Below are positions 28,423-38,503 of a stretch of 64,000 nt of DNA, piece after piece. A program made the position numbers and the translations under genes. Each line of letters begins with the position of its first letter. The first letter of the stretch is position 1. Origin of the DNA: Nitrospinota bacterium (GTDB lineage Bacteria > 2-12-FULL-45-22 > JACOWJ01). The stretch spans positions 19,335-83,334 of the forward strand of contig JACOWJ010000029.1 of NCBI GenBank assembly GCA_016176845.1, read 5' to 3'. The notes beneath the pieces are model-generated. The model saw only the letters and a program-made list of their open reading frames with translations, was not told the origin of the DNA and searched no databases.

Positions 28423-29490
28423 TTACCTTCCCAGCGCCTTCTGGATCCCCTCGGGGCTGGCCTCCACGATCCCCTGCTCGGTGATGATTCCCTGGATGTA
28501 GCGGGCAGGAGTCACGTCAAAAGCGGGGTTGCGGGCAGCGCCCCCTTCGGGAGAGGTCCGGACCCGCTCGAACTCCCCCCGCTGCGACCATCCCCAGGCG
28601 TAAAGGACTTCCTCCTGGCTGCGCTCTTCGATGGGGATCTGATCGCCCGAGGGACAGTTCGGGTCGATGGTCGTGGTGGGGGCCGCCACGTAAAAGGGGA
28701 TCCCATTTTCCCTGGCCAGCACCGCCTTGGTGTAAGTGCCAATCTTGTTGGCCACGTCCCCGTTGGCGGCGATCCGATCGGACCCCACAATGACCATCTC
28801 GATCTGGCCGGTTTTCATATAGTATCCCGTGGCGTTATCCGCGATGATGGCGTAGGGGATCCCTTCCTGCCCCAGCTCCCAGGCGGTCAACCGCGAGCCC
28901 TGACAGCGGGGGCGGGTCTCATCCACATAGACGAAGACCTTCTTTCCCTGGCGGGCGGCGGCGTACATGGGGGAAAGAGCGGTGCCCCAATCGACGAAAG
29001 CCAGCCAGCCAGCGTTGCAATGGGTGGAAAGGTGCATCCCGCTCCGGATGAGCTGTTCCCCGTACTCCCCGATCCGTTGGCAGGCCGAGGCGTCCTCGTC
29101 CGCGATCGTTTGGGCCATCGCCACGGCCGCCTCCCGGGCCAACCGCGGATCGTCCCGGTGTCGCTCGATCTCGGCCAGGACCCTGTCGATGGCGTAGAAG
29201 AGATTTTGAGCAGTCGGCCGGGTGCTCCTCAAGGTCTGCGCCCCCCGTTGGATATATTCCCAGAAGCCCTTCTCCGGAGCCTCCAGGGCCACCTGGGCCA
29301 TGCCGTATCCCCCCGTGGCCCCGATGGCCCCTGCCCCTCGCACCACCATGGTCTGAATGGCCTGGGCCGTCCTCTCGTGGTGCTCCATCTCCACGATCTC
29401 GAACCGGTGGGGAATGGGAGGTTGATTGATCATCTTGACCACCGGCCCCTCCATCCAAACGGTCCGGTAGTGCACCCCCTGAACCTTCAT
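28423..29490 (-). CDS. mtnA: S-methyl-5-thioribose-1-phosphate isomerase
   Basis: VVRGAGAIGATGGYGMAQ, STRPTAQNLFYAIDRV, THCNAGWLAFVDWGTAL, VGSDRIAANGDVANKIGTY. Confidence 0.93.
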   Translation of the reverse strand: MKVQGVHYRTVWMEGPVVKMINQPPIPHRFEIVEMEHHERTAQAIQTMVVRGAGAIGATGGYGMAQVALEAPEKGFWEYIQRGAQTLRSTRPTAQNLFYAIDRVLAEIERHRDDPRLAREAAVAMAQTIADEDASACQRIGEYGEQLIRSGMHLSTHCNAGWLAFVDWGTALSPMYAAARQGKKVFVYVDETRPRCQGSRLTAWELGQEGIPYAIIADNATGYYMKTGQIEMVIVGSDRIAANGDVANKIGTYTKAVLARENGIPFYVAAPTTTIDPNCPSGDQIPIEERSQEEVLYAWGWSQRGEFERVRTSPEGGAARNPAFDVTPARYIQGIITEQGIVEASPEGIQKALGR

Positions 29491-29563
29491 GGACTTCTTC
29501 CTTTCTATTCCTCATCCTTCAGCAAGGGGCCGGGGCTCCCTGCTCTTTAGCAGCGTTAGACAT

Positions 29564-31792
29564 TTAGCTCTTATTCTTCAAAGCCGCCAGGATCTTCTCC
29601 GGCGTGACCGGCAGGCTATTAACCCGGACCCCCGTGGCGTTGGCGATGGCGTTGGCGATGGCCGCCGCCGAAGGCACATGCGGGGGCTCTCCCACACCCC
29701 GGGCTCCGTAAGGATTGGTACCCGAAGGCTCTTCGATCAGGATCGGATCGATGTTGGGAAGATCCATGGCGGTGGGCATCTTGTAGTCGGTGAAATTGGG
29801 GTTGATCATCCGCCCATCGCTGAACTTCATCTGTTCCATCAGCCCGAAGCCGATCCCCTGGACGGCCCCACCCTGGATCTGGCCCTCGACCATCAGCGGG
29901 TTAAAGGCCAGGCCAACGTCCTGGGCGGCCACGAATTTGAGCAGCGTCACCTCCCCGGTCTCCGGGTCTACCTCCACCTCGGCCGCCTGGGCCACCAGGG
30001 TGATGGTATTCTTGATCATCAGATTCTCGGTCCTAGCCTGCAGGAGCTTACCCGTCTGCTGGCGGTACCGGGACGCCAGCTCCCTTAAGGCGATCCCTCT
30101 CTGGGGGTTGCCGGCGACCACCACTTGCCCCCCCTCCAACGAGAGTTCCTGCGGGGAGACGCCCAACTCGCCGGAGGCTAGCTCGAAGAGCGGTTTTTTG
30201 ATGGCGTCGCAGGACACCTTGATGGCATTGCTCATGTTATAGGCAATCATGCTGCCGCCGCTGGGCGGGACCATCGGGACTTTGTTGGGCACCTCGGTCC
30301 GGATGCTCACCCACTCGAAGGGGATCCCGAACTCCTCGGCCGCCACCTGGGCTAAGACGGTGGGAGCACCGGTCAGGTCCACCACGCCGCTGACCACGGA
30401 AAGGGTGCCGTCTTCATTGAGGGTCACCTCCGCACCGCTGGGCATAGCCATGGTGTTCCACTGGCCGCAGGCGATCCCCTTGCCCCGATTCTTCCCGCTG
30501 GGGGTGCCCCAGCCGATCCCCTCGGCCACCGCGTCCAGGAGCTTGGGGAGGCTGGATTTCTTCAGCTTCTCTCCGGCGAAGGTGGCATCCCCATCTCGGA
30601 GGGCATTCTTGCGGCGCAGATCCAGGGGATCGATCCCCAGCTTCTGGGCGATCTCGTCCATCTGGGACTCCACGGCGAAGGTCACCTGGGGAAAGCCCGG
30701 GGCCCGGTAGGAGCCACAGTTGGGTCCGTTGATGTAGACGGAGTAACCCTCCAGATGGGCGTTCTCGATATGGTAGGGACCACAAGCGCTGGAGGACGAA
30801 CCCTGGGCCGTCAGGGGGGTCATGCCGGCATAGCCGCCGGAATCGTAGATCACCTTGGCCTCGCGGGCCAGGATCGTCCCATCCTTCTTCACGCCGGTCT
30901 TAAGGTAGATCTTGGCCGAGGAGCGCGGGGTAGCGCTGGTGAACTCCTCTTCCCGGCTGATGGTGATCTTGACCGGTCGGCGGGTCTTGCGCGCCAGGAC
31001 TGTGGCCACGTGGGAGATCAAGGGGGGAAACTTCCCGCCGAAGCCGGCCCCGATGGTCGAGGGGACGATCTCGATCTTCTCCTCGGGCAACCCCAAGGCC
31101 TGGGAGAGGAGCATGCGCAGGATAAAGGTGGCCTGAGTGGTCGTCCAGATGGTGACCTGGCCATCCTCCTCCACCCTGGCGATGGCGGAATGGGGCTCGA
31201 GGTAGCCCTGGTGGGTGTTGGGGGTGGTGTAGACCCCCTCGACGACCAGGTCCGATTCCTGGAAGGCCTTATGCACGTCACCGCGGTCGAGCACAAAGGC
31301 CATGTTGGCGTTTCCTTTCCGTGTGACCGGGGGCAACATCCCCCCGTACTGGGAGAGCTTCTCATGCAGGATGGGAGCGTCAGGCCTGAGGGCCTCCTCG
31401 GGGTCGAGGAGGGCCGGAAGCACTTCGTACTCCACTTTGATCATTTCCAGGGCCTTCTCGGCGATCTCCTCCGTGTCTGCGGCAGCGGCAGCCACCCGGT
31501 CTCCCTTGAAGTAGACCTTGCCGGTGGCGAAGATCCGCTCATCGGCCACCAGCCAGCCGTAGGGCTCCCCGGGACAATCCTGGGCGGTAGCCACCGCTCT
31601 CACTCCCGGCAGGGCCTCGGCCGCCGAGGTATCGATCTTCAGGATCCGGGCATGGGCATGGGGGCTATAAAGAATCTTGCCGTAGAGCATCTCCTTCTCG
31701 CCCTTATCGTCCGCAAAGACCGCCTTGCCCGTGACCTTCTCAACAGCATCCAGCCGTTTGATGTTCTTTCCGATGACTGAATATTTGCCCAT
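29564..31792 (-). CDS. Xanthine dehydrogenase/CO dehydrogenase family molybdopterin-binding (large) subunit
   Basis: IGKNIKRLDAVEKVTGKAVFADD, GAGFGGKFPPLISHVAT, SYRAPGFPQVTFAVESQMDEIA, GEPPHVPSAAAIANAIANATGVRV. Confidence 0.93.
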   Translation of the reverse strand: MGKYSVIGKNIKRLDAVEKVTGKAVFADDKGEKEMLYGKILYSPHAHARILKIDTSAAEALPGVRAVATAQDCPGEPYGWLVADERIFATGKVYFKGDRVAAAAADTEEIAEKALEMIKVEYEVLPALLDPEEALRPDAPILHEKLSQYGGMLPPVTRKGNANMAFVLDRGDVHKAFQESDLVVEGVYTTPNTHQGYLEPHSAIARVEEDGQVTIWTTTQATFILRMLLSQALGLPEEKIEIVPSTIGAGFGGKFPPLISHVATVLARKTRRPVKITISREEEFTSATPRSSAKIYLKTGVKKDGTILAREAKVIYDSGGYAGMTPLTAQGSSSSACGPYHIENAHLEGYSVYINGPNCGSYRAPGFPQVTFAVESQMDEIAQKLGIDPLDLRRKNALRDGDATFAGEKLKKSSLPKLLDAVAEGIGWGTPSGKNRGKGIACGQWNTMAMPSGAEVTLNEDGTLSVVSGVVDLTGAPTVLAQVAAEEFGIPFEWVSIRTEVPNKVPMVPPSGGSMIAYNMSNAIKVSCDAIKKPLFELASGELGVSPQELSLEGGQVVVAGNPQRGIALRELASRYRQQTGKLLQARTENLMIKNTITLVAQAAEVEVDPETGEVTLLKFVAAQDVGLAFNPLMVEGQIQGGAVQGIGFGLMEQMKFSDGRMINPNFTDYKMPTAMDLPNIDPILIEEPSGTNPYGARGVGEPPHVPSAAAIANAIANATGVRVNSLPVTPEKILAALKNKS

Positions 31793-31914
31793 CGATCCTC
31801 CCTCGCTACGCGAGAATTGAAAATTTAAAATTGAAAATTGAAAATTGCAAATTAAGGAAGGCTTAAAATTCCCTGTTCGCTTTTACATTTCCCGATCTCC
31901 GAAAAGGCCTTCTT

Positions 31915-32030
31915 GCATGATACGAAAATGTCCCCTCACCCCAACCCTCTCCCCAAGAGGAGAGGGAGTGTCGTAAGCCATTTTCATGGGCTTTGGTGCT
32001 CCAGGGGCGCATGGCGCATTGACAAGAATT
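31915..32030. repeat. Dispersed element G, copy 2
   Basis: CCCCTCACCCCAACCCTCTCCCCAAGAGGAGAGGGAGTGTCGTAAGCCATTTTCATGGGCTTTGG. Confidence 0.7.
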
Positions 32031-32140
32031 GAATTGCCAAGTGGAAATTGGAAATTGTAAAACGCAAAACGGGAATTTTTAAATTTAAAATTTTCAATTT
32101 TCAATTTTCAATCCCCCGAAGGGGCAGTTCCCCGAAGGGG

Positions 32141-32599
32141 TTACGGGTTAACGGACATGATGGCCTTGACGATCTTATCGTAGCCCGTGCAGCGGCAGAG
32201 ATTGCCGGCAATCGCCGTCCGGACTTCGAGCTCGGTGGGGTGGGGATTGGACTCCAGCAGGGCCTTGGTCGAGAGGACCATACCCGGGGTGCAGAAGCCG
32301 CACTGGATGGCTCCATGATCGATGAAGGCCTGTTGGATGGGATGAAGCACGCCGTTTTGGGCGACGCCCTCGATGGTCTGGATGTGCTGGCCGTCGGCCT
32401 CTACCGCCAAGGTCAGGCAAGAATTGACGGGCCTTCCCTCTAGCAGGACGGTGCAGGTGCCACAATCGCCCATCCCGCAGCCCTCCTTGGTGCCGGTCAG
32501 GCTCAGGTCCCTGCGCAAGACGTCCAGCAGTGTCCTCTGGCTGTCCACTTCCAGGGTGTAACTCTTTTCGTTGACAATCAAAGTGATGTTGTGCTTCAA
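32141..32599 (-). CDS. (2Fe-2S)-binding small subunit of molybdenum hydroxylase
   Basis: GTKEGCGMGDCGTCTVLLEGRPVNSCL, CGFCTPGMVLSTKALL, AGNLCRCTGYDKIVKAI. Confidence 0.95.
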   Translation of the reverse strand: MKHNITLIVNEKSYTLEVDSQRTLLDVLRRDLSLTGTKEGCGMGDCGTCTVLLEGRPVNSCLTLAVEADGQHIQTIEGVAQNGVLHPIQQAFIDHGAIQCGFCTPGMVLSTKALLESNPHPTELEVRTAIAGNLCRCTGYDKIVKAIMSVNP

Positions 32600-32657
32600 G
32601 GTCTTAGCCTCCCTGCGAATTCCTCAAGTTAGGGGTTAGGGACTATGAGCTTTGAGC

Positions 32658-33521
32658 TTATCTTGCCAACGCGGCCGCCTGCATGAGGGTCCGGCTGGTC
32701 AGGGCCTGGACGATGGCCCGGCGATATTCGATCGAGCCCCGCATATCGGTGATGGGCCGGGCCTCTTGGGCAGCAGCCGTGCCGGCCTGGGCAGCCAGAT
32801 CCTGGGTCAGGGCCTTCCCCGACAAGAGGGACTCCGCCTGGCGGGCTCGGAGAGGTGTAGGGGCTACCGCCCCCAGCGTGATCCGGGCTCCAGCGCAAAC
32901 CCCATCTTGAAAGGAAACGCAGGAGGCTACGCAGACAATGGCGATCTCCATGGCTTTGCGCACTCCGTGCTTCAGGAAGATGGCTGCGCTCCGCTGTGCG
33001 GCGGGAGGAACCTTCAGGGCCACCAGGAGCTCATCATCTTTGAGGACCGTCTGGTTGGGACCGGTAAAAAAGTCCTCCAGCAGCAGCTCCCGTTGGCCTG
33101 CAGATCCCTGGATCACTGCCGTGGCCCCCAGAGCAATCAGGGGAGGGGCCATGTCGGCCGAGGGGACCGCGTGGCAGAGGTTGCCGCCGACGGTGCCCCT
33201 GTTGCGCACCTGAACGGAGCCAATCGTCCCGGCGGCCTGGGACAGGACAGGGTAATGGCCGGCGATGTCGCGGTTGGCCAAAATATCGGAATGGGTGGTC
33301 ATGGCCCCGATCCTCAGTCCCGAGCTCGCATCATAGCTGATCCCCCGCAGAGAGGAGAGCTTTTTCAAGTCGATCAGGGCCGCCGGCGTGGCCAACTTAT
33401 TCTTGAGCTGGGGCAGGAGATCGGTCCCTCCCGCCAGGGGAACTCCCCTGCCCTTGTGCTGGGCTAGCATGGCAATCGCCTGATCCACCGAAGTGGGGGC
33501 AAAATAATCGAAGGCTTGCAC
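32658..33521 (-). CDS. FAD-binding medium subunit of molybdenum hydroxylase
   Basis: FDYFAPTSVDQAIAMLAQHKGRGVPLAGGTDLLPQLKNKLATPAALIDLKKL...QVRNRGTVGGNLCHAVPSADMAPPLIAL; GTG start. Confidence 0.92.
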   Translation of the reverse strand: MQAFDYFAPTSVDQAIAMLAQHKGRGVPLAGGTDLLPQLKNKLATPAALIDLKKLSSLRGISYDASSGLRIGAMTTHSDILANRDIAGHYPVLSQAAGTIGSVQVRNRGTVGGNLCHAVPSADMAPPLIALGATAVIQGSAGQRELLLEDFFTGPNQTVLKDDELLVALKVPPAAQRSAAIFLKHGVRKAMEIAIVCVASCVSFQDGVCAGARITLGAVAPTPLRARQAESLLSGKALTQDLAAQAGTAAAQEARPITDMRGSIEYRRAIVQALTSRTLMQAAALAR

Positions 33522-33758
33522 GGTTGACCCCTCCCTTTCTAAATGCAGTGAAGGTGAAGAGAGGTCGCCCAAAACCAGGCAGTCCTGGCGACTCTCCCCT
33601 CGGTGAAGTTGACAAAGACAAAAGACAATGGTAACCCAAAGACCCACCCTCCTACGAGGTTGACCGGGAGGCGGTGTCTTCCGGGGGCTAACCTCCACAA
33701 AAAGCTAGGGTTACTCTATTACATCTGACATTCCGTCGTCAATATTTTTTTCACTGGA

Positions 33759-33780
33759 TCGTATAGGTATTTCCATTTTT
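33759..33780. repeat. Motif B (TCGTATAGGAATTTCCATTTTT) example
   Basis: Near-identical 20-23-mers in either orientation at 2041, 26749, 33759, 34109, 42926, 47009, 50547, 50576, 62853. Confidence 0.8.
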
Positions 33781-34252
33781 CGTCCCCCTCCCCCTGACCT
33801 CGCACCAGGGGAGGGTTGGGGTGGGGGTGAACCTAACTTGCGAATTCCTCTCTTGACTTTCTCCGTTCCCAGATGTACTTTTTCCACAGGGCAAATTCCT
33901 ATCCAAAAATCTCCCCAAGAGCAAATTCCTATCCAAGAAAGATAGGGTTAAGATTGTCCATGATTTGGACGATACAAAGGGTAATCAGCCGATCGAACCC
34001 TGCCCGGCCGGTGCGATCACCGGTACCTATAGCGGCCAAGGTTGCTCGCCGAACCATGGCAGCGCTATATTAAATTATCCCCCCTTGCGAAGGGGGGGGT
34101 TCTTCGCTAAAAATGGAAATTCCTATACGACCCAGGTACACTGCCAATGGCGAGATCGAGAGCAAGGCTTCGGGGACCGGACTACGACCTATGTGTACCG
34201 CATTTTAAGAAACCTTATGACTGCCGTCTCGCTGGAAGGACGCGCGTGTAGT

Positions 34253-36157
34253 ATGGGAATGAAACGTTACAACTTTTTAAAAATAATTTCGGCGATTTCG
34301 GGGTCGATGTGTCTGTTGGCATCCTCCTTACCTGTTGAAGCTGATGTCCTTGAAAAAATCCAAATTCCCCTTTCTTACCTACAAAAGAATGATATTTCCA
34401 CCCACTCTGAAGTGAAAAAAAGCCTTCTATCTTTGAATAAGTGGATTAGCAAAAGAGACAAAAAGGGGATAAAAAAAACAATAGATAATCTTAAAACGAT
34501 TCGTCTAAATTGGGGGAGCAGGAATCTTCCGTTTATCGCGGATTTCCTCCGAGGAAAAGGCCAATTCTTGTTTCAATTAGAGGAATATGATTTGGGGATT
34601 TTTCTGTTGGAACAGGCTAAAGATGCATTTCCTGAAGATTATAGAATTCGTTTTTCTCTCACTAAAATTTATTGCTCTAATCAGGGATTTGACCTTAGAA
34701 AGGGATATTTAAACCTGAAAGATGGACTTGGGCTTTATCTAAATTCAAAATTGAGGCAAGATCGGTTTGTTTATTCTTCCATTATTTTATTTTGTTTCGC
34801 TTTTGTAATTTCCATTTATCTCTATTTTATGCTTCTTCTATTGAAAAATTATAAAAAAGTAAGCTATGATCTCAAGAAAATACTAGGACTCAATGTTAAA
34901 TCGTTATTTTCATCTTTCTTTACAATTCTTCTTATCCTACTTCCAGGCATCGCAGGTAGTTTTTATGTTTTTATCCTGTCTATCCCTGCCTTTATCTGGC
35001 CTTATTTGAGAAATTTAAACAAAGCTATTTTGGCTGTGTTTACTGCATTTCTTTTATTTTGTCCGATTACATTGGGTTATGCTGTAGAAGGAATCATAAA
35101 ATACAACTCCTCTTATAACGGAAAACTTGATGATTTTTCCCATAATGTTTGGGACACCGAAACGTTAAATTATTTTAAAGACCGTCTTAATAAAGACATG
35201 CATGATCCTTTTATCAATACATCTGTAGGATTACTCTACAAATGGATGGGAGATCTAAATAAATATCATCGCATATTTAACAAACTTAATCAGGATAACC
35301 CAGATCATGTACCCACTTTGATCAATTTTGGAAATTCCATGCTTTTATCTGGAAAGCTTGATGAAGCGATGAAGCTCTACCAACAAGCCCTGAAGATTGC
35401 CCCTAATAGCGTAGAAGCCCATTATAATTTAAGTCTGGCTCTGGAGGAGAATATGAAATTTGTGGAGGCGAGAGGAGAGTATCAGAAAGCGCACGCCATA
35501 GATCCAATCAGGCTTCAGCGTCTTCTGTCTCAATTCTTGGCCCAAAAATCCAATAACGTGCAACCAATGGATAAAATCGCAGATATTCCCAAATTTGAAG
35601 CGACAGAAAATTCCCAGATCTTATCAAACCAAATGAAGGAAGAGGTGTTAAATTTTCTCTTAATTCCACTCTTACGAAAAGAATCGATCATTCCCTTCGC
35701 GACTTCGCTACTTTTTCTCATACTGCTTATGCTATGGCGTTACAAAATATTAACCAAAGCAAGCGAACAATGTGATACCTGCGGTACAGTCTTTGAGCGG
35801 GAAATGAAATGCCCGTTGTGCATTGCCATGAAGACATCCCACATGCGGCTAGATCCTGAAAAAAGGGAAATGGCGTCTGTGAAGATATGGAGATATTCCA
35901 TATTTAAAAAAACTGTTCCAACCCTATTTAATGCGATCTTACCCGGATCAGGTCTACTTTTTGACGATTCAGATCTAGCAGGGTTTGTTTTTATTTTTTT
36001 GACCCTATTTTTGGTTATTTGCGGAGCCCTCTTTTTAATTTGTCCTTCACAGCCTTTTCAGGTTGAAGTAATCATTACTTTTTTGGCTGGGTACTATATG
36101 ATCATTAACTTTCTTTTTATTTTTCAAACTAAAATATGGCACTTAAAGGAAATTTAA
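34253..36157 (+). CDS. Polytopic membrane protein with TPR region and zinc-ribbon
   Basis: ORF 33965..36157, in-frame ATGs at 34253/34259; signal-like N-terminus; TPR NFGNSMLLSGKLDEAMKLYQQALKIAPNSVEAHYNLSLAL; CDTCGTVFEREMKCPLC; several TM helices. Confidence 0.75.
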   Translation: MGMKRYNFLKIISAISGSMCLLASSLPVEADVLEKIQIPLSYLQKNDISTHSEVKKSLLSLNKWISKRDKKGIKKTIDNLKTIRLNWGSRNLPFIADFLRGKGQFLFQLEEYDLGIFLLEQAKDAFPEDYRIRFSLTKIYCSNQGFDLRKGYLNLKDGLGLYLNSKLRQDRFVYSSIILFCFAFVISIYLYFMLLLLKNYKKVSYDLKKILGLNVKSLFSSFFTILLILLPGIAGSFYVFILSIPAFIWPYLRNLNKAILAVFTAFLLFCPITLGYAVEGIIKYNSSYNGKLDDFSHNVWDTETLNYFKDRLNKDMHDPFINTSVGLLYKWMGDLNKYHRIFNKLNQDNPDHVPTLINFGNSMLLSGKLDEAMKLYQQALKIAPNSVEAHYNLSLALEENMKFVEARGEYQKAHAIDPIRLQRLLSQFLAQKSNNVQPMDKIADIPKFEATENSQILSNQMKEEVLNFLLIPLLRKESIIPFATSLLFLILLMLWRYKILTKASEQCDTCGTVFEREMKCPLCIAMKTSHMRLDPEKREMASVKIWRYSIFKKTVPTLFNAILPGSGLLFDDSDLAGFVFIFLTLFLVICGALFLICPSQPFQVEVIITFLAGYYMIINFLFIFQTKIWHLKEI

Positions 36158-37278
36158 AAGATTTTTCGATTAATAATATTCTCCAGATGATTTTTCTGGA
36201 GAAAAAGGGTGGGAGGCTTCTTGTAACCTCCGGAAAAGAATCGATTTCCGTTTTTTTTGATGAAGGGAAAATACTTCATGCGGAGCAAGGGGGGATAATT
36301 GATAAAAGAAGAATGAAACGAGTATTGCTTAAAAATCAATATTTAACTAAAGAACAGTGGGATTTGATGGTGGAAGAAAGTGAACGCACCTTTCAACCCC
36401 TATGGATACTTTTATCTCGCATTTTAGAAAAAAATACCCATGCATTCCTTTTTCTTCACCAACGTCATATTGAACATGTCCTTTTTAGCCTCCTTCGATG
36501 GGAGAGGGGTGAGTATGAATATAACCCAGAAGACGTCCCCCACCTGGATAAAAAGGTATTCAGGCCGGTTGAAGGGGAATTCCTTCTGATGGAAGGATAT
36601 CGAGTTATCGATGAGTTGAAAAAACTGGAATCCAAGCTTCCACCGATGGAAACCAAGATCTTTACTTCAACAGAGTATAACAAAATAGTGACTGAAAATG
36701 ATATTCGAGTCGATGATAACGAAAGATACATTCTGTCGATTTTAGAGCAACCCATATCCCTGAATGACCTTTTCGATTCAAGTCAGATTAATATTTGTGA
36801 AACAGGGAAAGGCGTTGAAAAGTTACTATCTTCAGGCATTTTAACGGTCTTATCAAAAGGAGAAGTACCTAAACTATCGGACAAATCAACGCATAACTGG
36901 AGGAAGCACGCTGTTGTCGGGTCGATATTTTTTTCCGTATTCCTCGGAATTTTGGTTCGAACAAAATATTTGGATACAGAATTCGCATCAAATCAATTAG
37001 TTAACAGGTATAAAATAATTCAGGTAACAGATACAATGAACAATATTGTAAAATCATTGAAGTTTTACATTTCACTAACAGGAACATTTCCATATAATCT
37101 TGAATCATTGGTGAAAGAGGGCTACATCTCAAGGAAAGAAACCTTGGATCCATGGGGAAGACAATTTATCCTTGAAAAAAATAGCCAATTTTTTGCAATC
37201 TTTAGTCAAGGTCCCTCCCCGGATGATCCTGGAGATGATATATATTTTCATTTGGATAACCAATTTTATCACGAATGA
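36136..37278 (+). CDS. DUF4388 (PatA N-terminal-like) protein with TM helix and GspG/pseudopilin-like C-terminal domain
   Basis: MALKGNLKDFSINNILQMIFLEKKGGRLLVTSGKESISVFFDEGKILHAEQGG; C-terminus GTFPYNLESLVKEGYISRKETLDPWGRQFIL...SQGPSPDDPGDDIYF; 22-nt overlap with upstream gene. Confidence 0.75.
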   Translation: MALKGNLKDFSINNILQMIFLEKKGGRLLVTSGKESISVFFDEGKILHAEQGGIIDKRRMKRVLLKNQYLTKEQWDLMVEESERTFQPLWILLSRILEKNTHAFLFLHQRHIEHVLFSLLRWERGEYEYNPEDVPHLDKKVFRPVEGEFLLMEGYRVIDELKKLESKLPPMETKIFTSTEYNKIVTENDIRVDDNERYILSILEQPISLNDLFDSSQINICETGKGVEKLLSSGILTVLSKGEVPKLSDKSTHNWRKHAVVGSIFFSVFLGILVRTKYLDTEFASNQLVNRYKIIQVTDTMNNIVKSLKFYISLTGTFPYNLESLVKEGYISRKETLDPWGRQFILEKNSQFFAIFSQGPSPDDPGDDIYFHLDNQFYHE

Positions 37279-37284
37279 CTTGTA

Positions 37285-38142
37285 ATGGATAAAACAGAAG
37301 AGAGACAGAACCCCTCGACATACTTAAAATTGGCCCAGACCTTCTTAAGTCTGGGCGATGACGATCTTGCAAGACTGACCTGCGAGAGAGGGCTAAAACA
37401 CTTTCCAACAGATGCGAGCCTGCATACTCAGAGGGGAAGTACATTAATCAGCTCGTACAACAAATCGAAGAAAACGGAAGATCTTATTCAGGCAATTAAG
37501 TCTTTCGAGAAGTCTATAGCCATCAATCCCGACAATTATCTCGCATTGATGTTGTCTGCCAAGATTTATATTAAGGTAAAAGCCTACTTTAAGGCCAGAC
37601 AAAAACTTACGATGATTCTTTCATCTTTTCCCGGAGATCCTAAGGCGACTGAATTGCTAAAGTTAATTTCAGCTAAGGAACAGCATTTGAAGCTAGTAGA
37701 CGAAGAAAAACTGCAAGTAGAGCTAGAAGGCGATGATGATGATATTGATAGTCAGGAAGATCAGATTTCAGCTAATTACGATTTACTAGCCTCCTATCTA
37801 AACCTATTTAAGGAGGAATATGGAATTGAGATGGTATTGTTGGTAGATAAATATGGAATGGTTATTAAAAGTATTAATATGTCAAAACGAGATTCCAACC
37901 GATACGGGATCGCTGTTTCAAATATATTCAGGTCGTCTCAAAACGCCGTGCGGAAAACGAGTCTTAGCACCTTTTCGAAAGGATTTTTAATCACTCCTGA
38001 ATACAACATCTACATTGTGGATGTAAAAGGTACCATCTTAGTCATTGTAACACTCCCTAAGGCCGAAAATGAAGGGATTGAAAAGAGAATCGAACATTAT
38101 GTCAGAGAAATAGACTCAAAATGGACATCGAAGAAATCCTGA
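37285..38142 (+). CDS. TPR-roadblock/LC7 fusion protein
   Basis: N-terminal TPR helices; C-terminal roadblock-like YGIEMVLLVDKYGMVIKSIN...ISNIFRSSQ...IYIVDVKGTILVIVTLP. Confidence 0.7.
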   Translation: MDKTEERQNPSTYLKLAQTFLSLGDDDLARLTCERGLKHFPTDASLHTQRGSTLISSYNKSKKTEDLIQAIKSFEKSIAINPDNYLALMLSAKIYIKVKAYFKARQKLTMILSSFPGDPKATELLKLISAKEQHLKLVDEEKLQVELEGDDDDIDSQEDQISANYDLLASYLNLFKEEYGIEMVLLVDKYGMVIKSINMSKRDSNRYGIAVSNIFRSSQNAVRKTSLSTFSKGFLITPEYNIYIVDVKGTILVIVTLPKAENEGIEKRIEHYVREIDSKWTSKKS

Positions 38143-38477
38143 AAAAGCTGAACAGGAACAAACATATCAAAGGAAGTCTGGTGATTACCCAAGAAGGTAT
38201 GGTGGTAATGTCGGCATTGGGGGCCGGGCAAAACGCTGACATTTTTGCTGCTTTCTATTCCTCCGTGGGCTTAACCATTTTGAAATCATTAAAGAACTTA
38301 GACATTGAAACCTTTTATCGGTATATCTTATCGTCCGAGGATTCCAACCTTTTTTTTGTTAACATTGGAAAACTGTACCTTGTGGTCATAACCGATATCG
38401 ATGTGAAACTGTCGGAAATGAATGTGGAACTTTATCAGATCGAGAGCCTAATTCGAAAAACGGGGCGCCTTGAATAA
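38121..38477 (+). CDS. Roadblock/LC7 domain protein
   Basis: IKGSLVITQEGMVVMSALGAGQNADIFAAFYSSVGLTILKSL...LFFVNIGKLYLVVITD; 22-nt overlap with upstream gene. Confidence 0.78.
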   Translation: MDIEEILKKLNRNKHIKGSLVITQEGMVVMSALGAGQNADIFAAFYSSVGLTILKSLKNLDIETFYRYILSSEDSNLFFVNIGKLYLVVITDIDVKLSEMNVELYQIESLIRKTGRLE

Positions 38478-38503
38478 CCATAAAAATAGCTCACGGTAAA
38501 ACA

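Noticed and set aside
30755-31780. 341-aa plus-strand ORF opposite the molybdopterin subunit
   Set aside because: Antisense shadow ORF with biased composition
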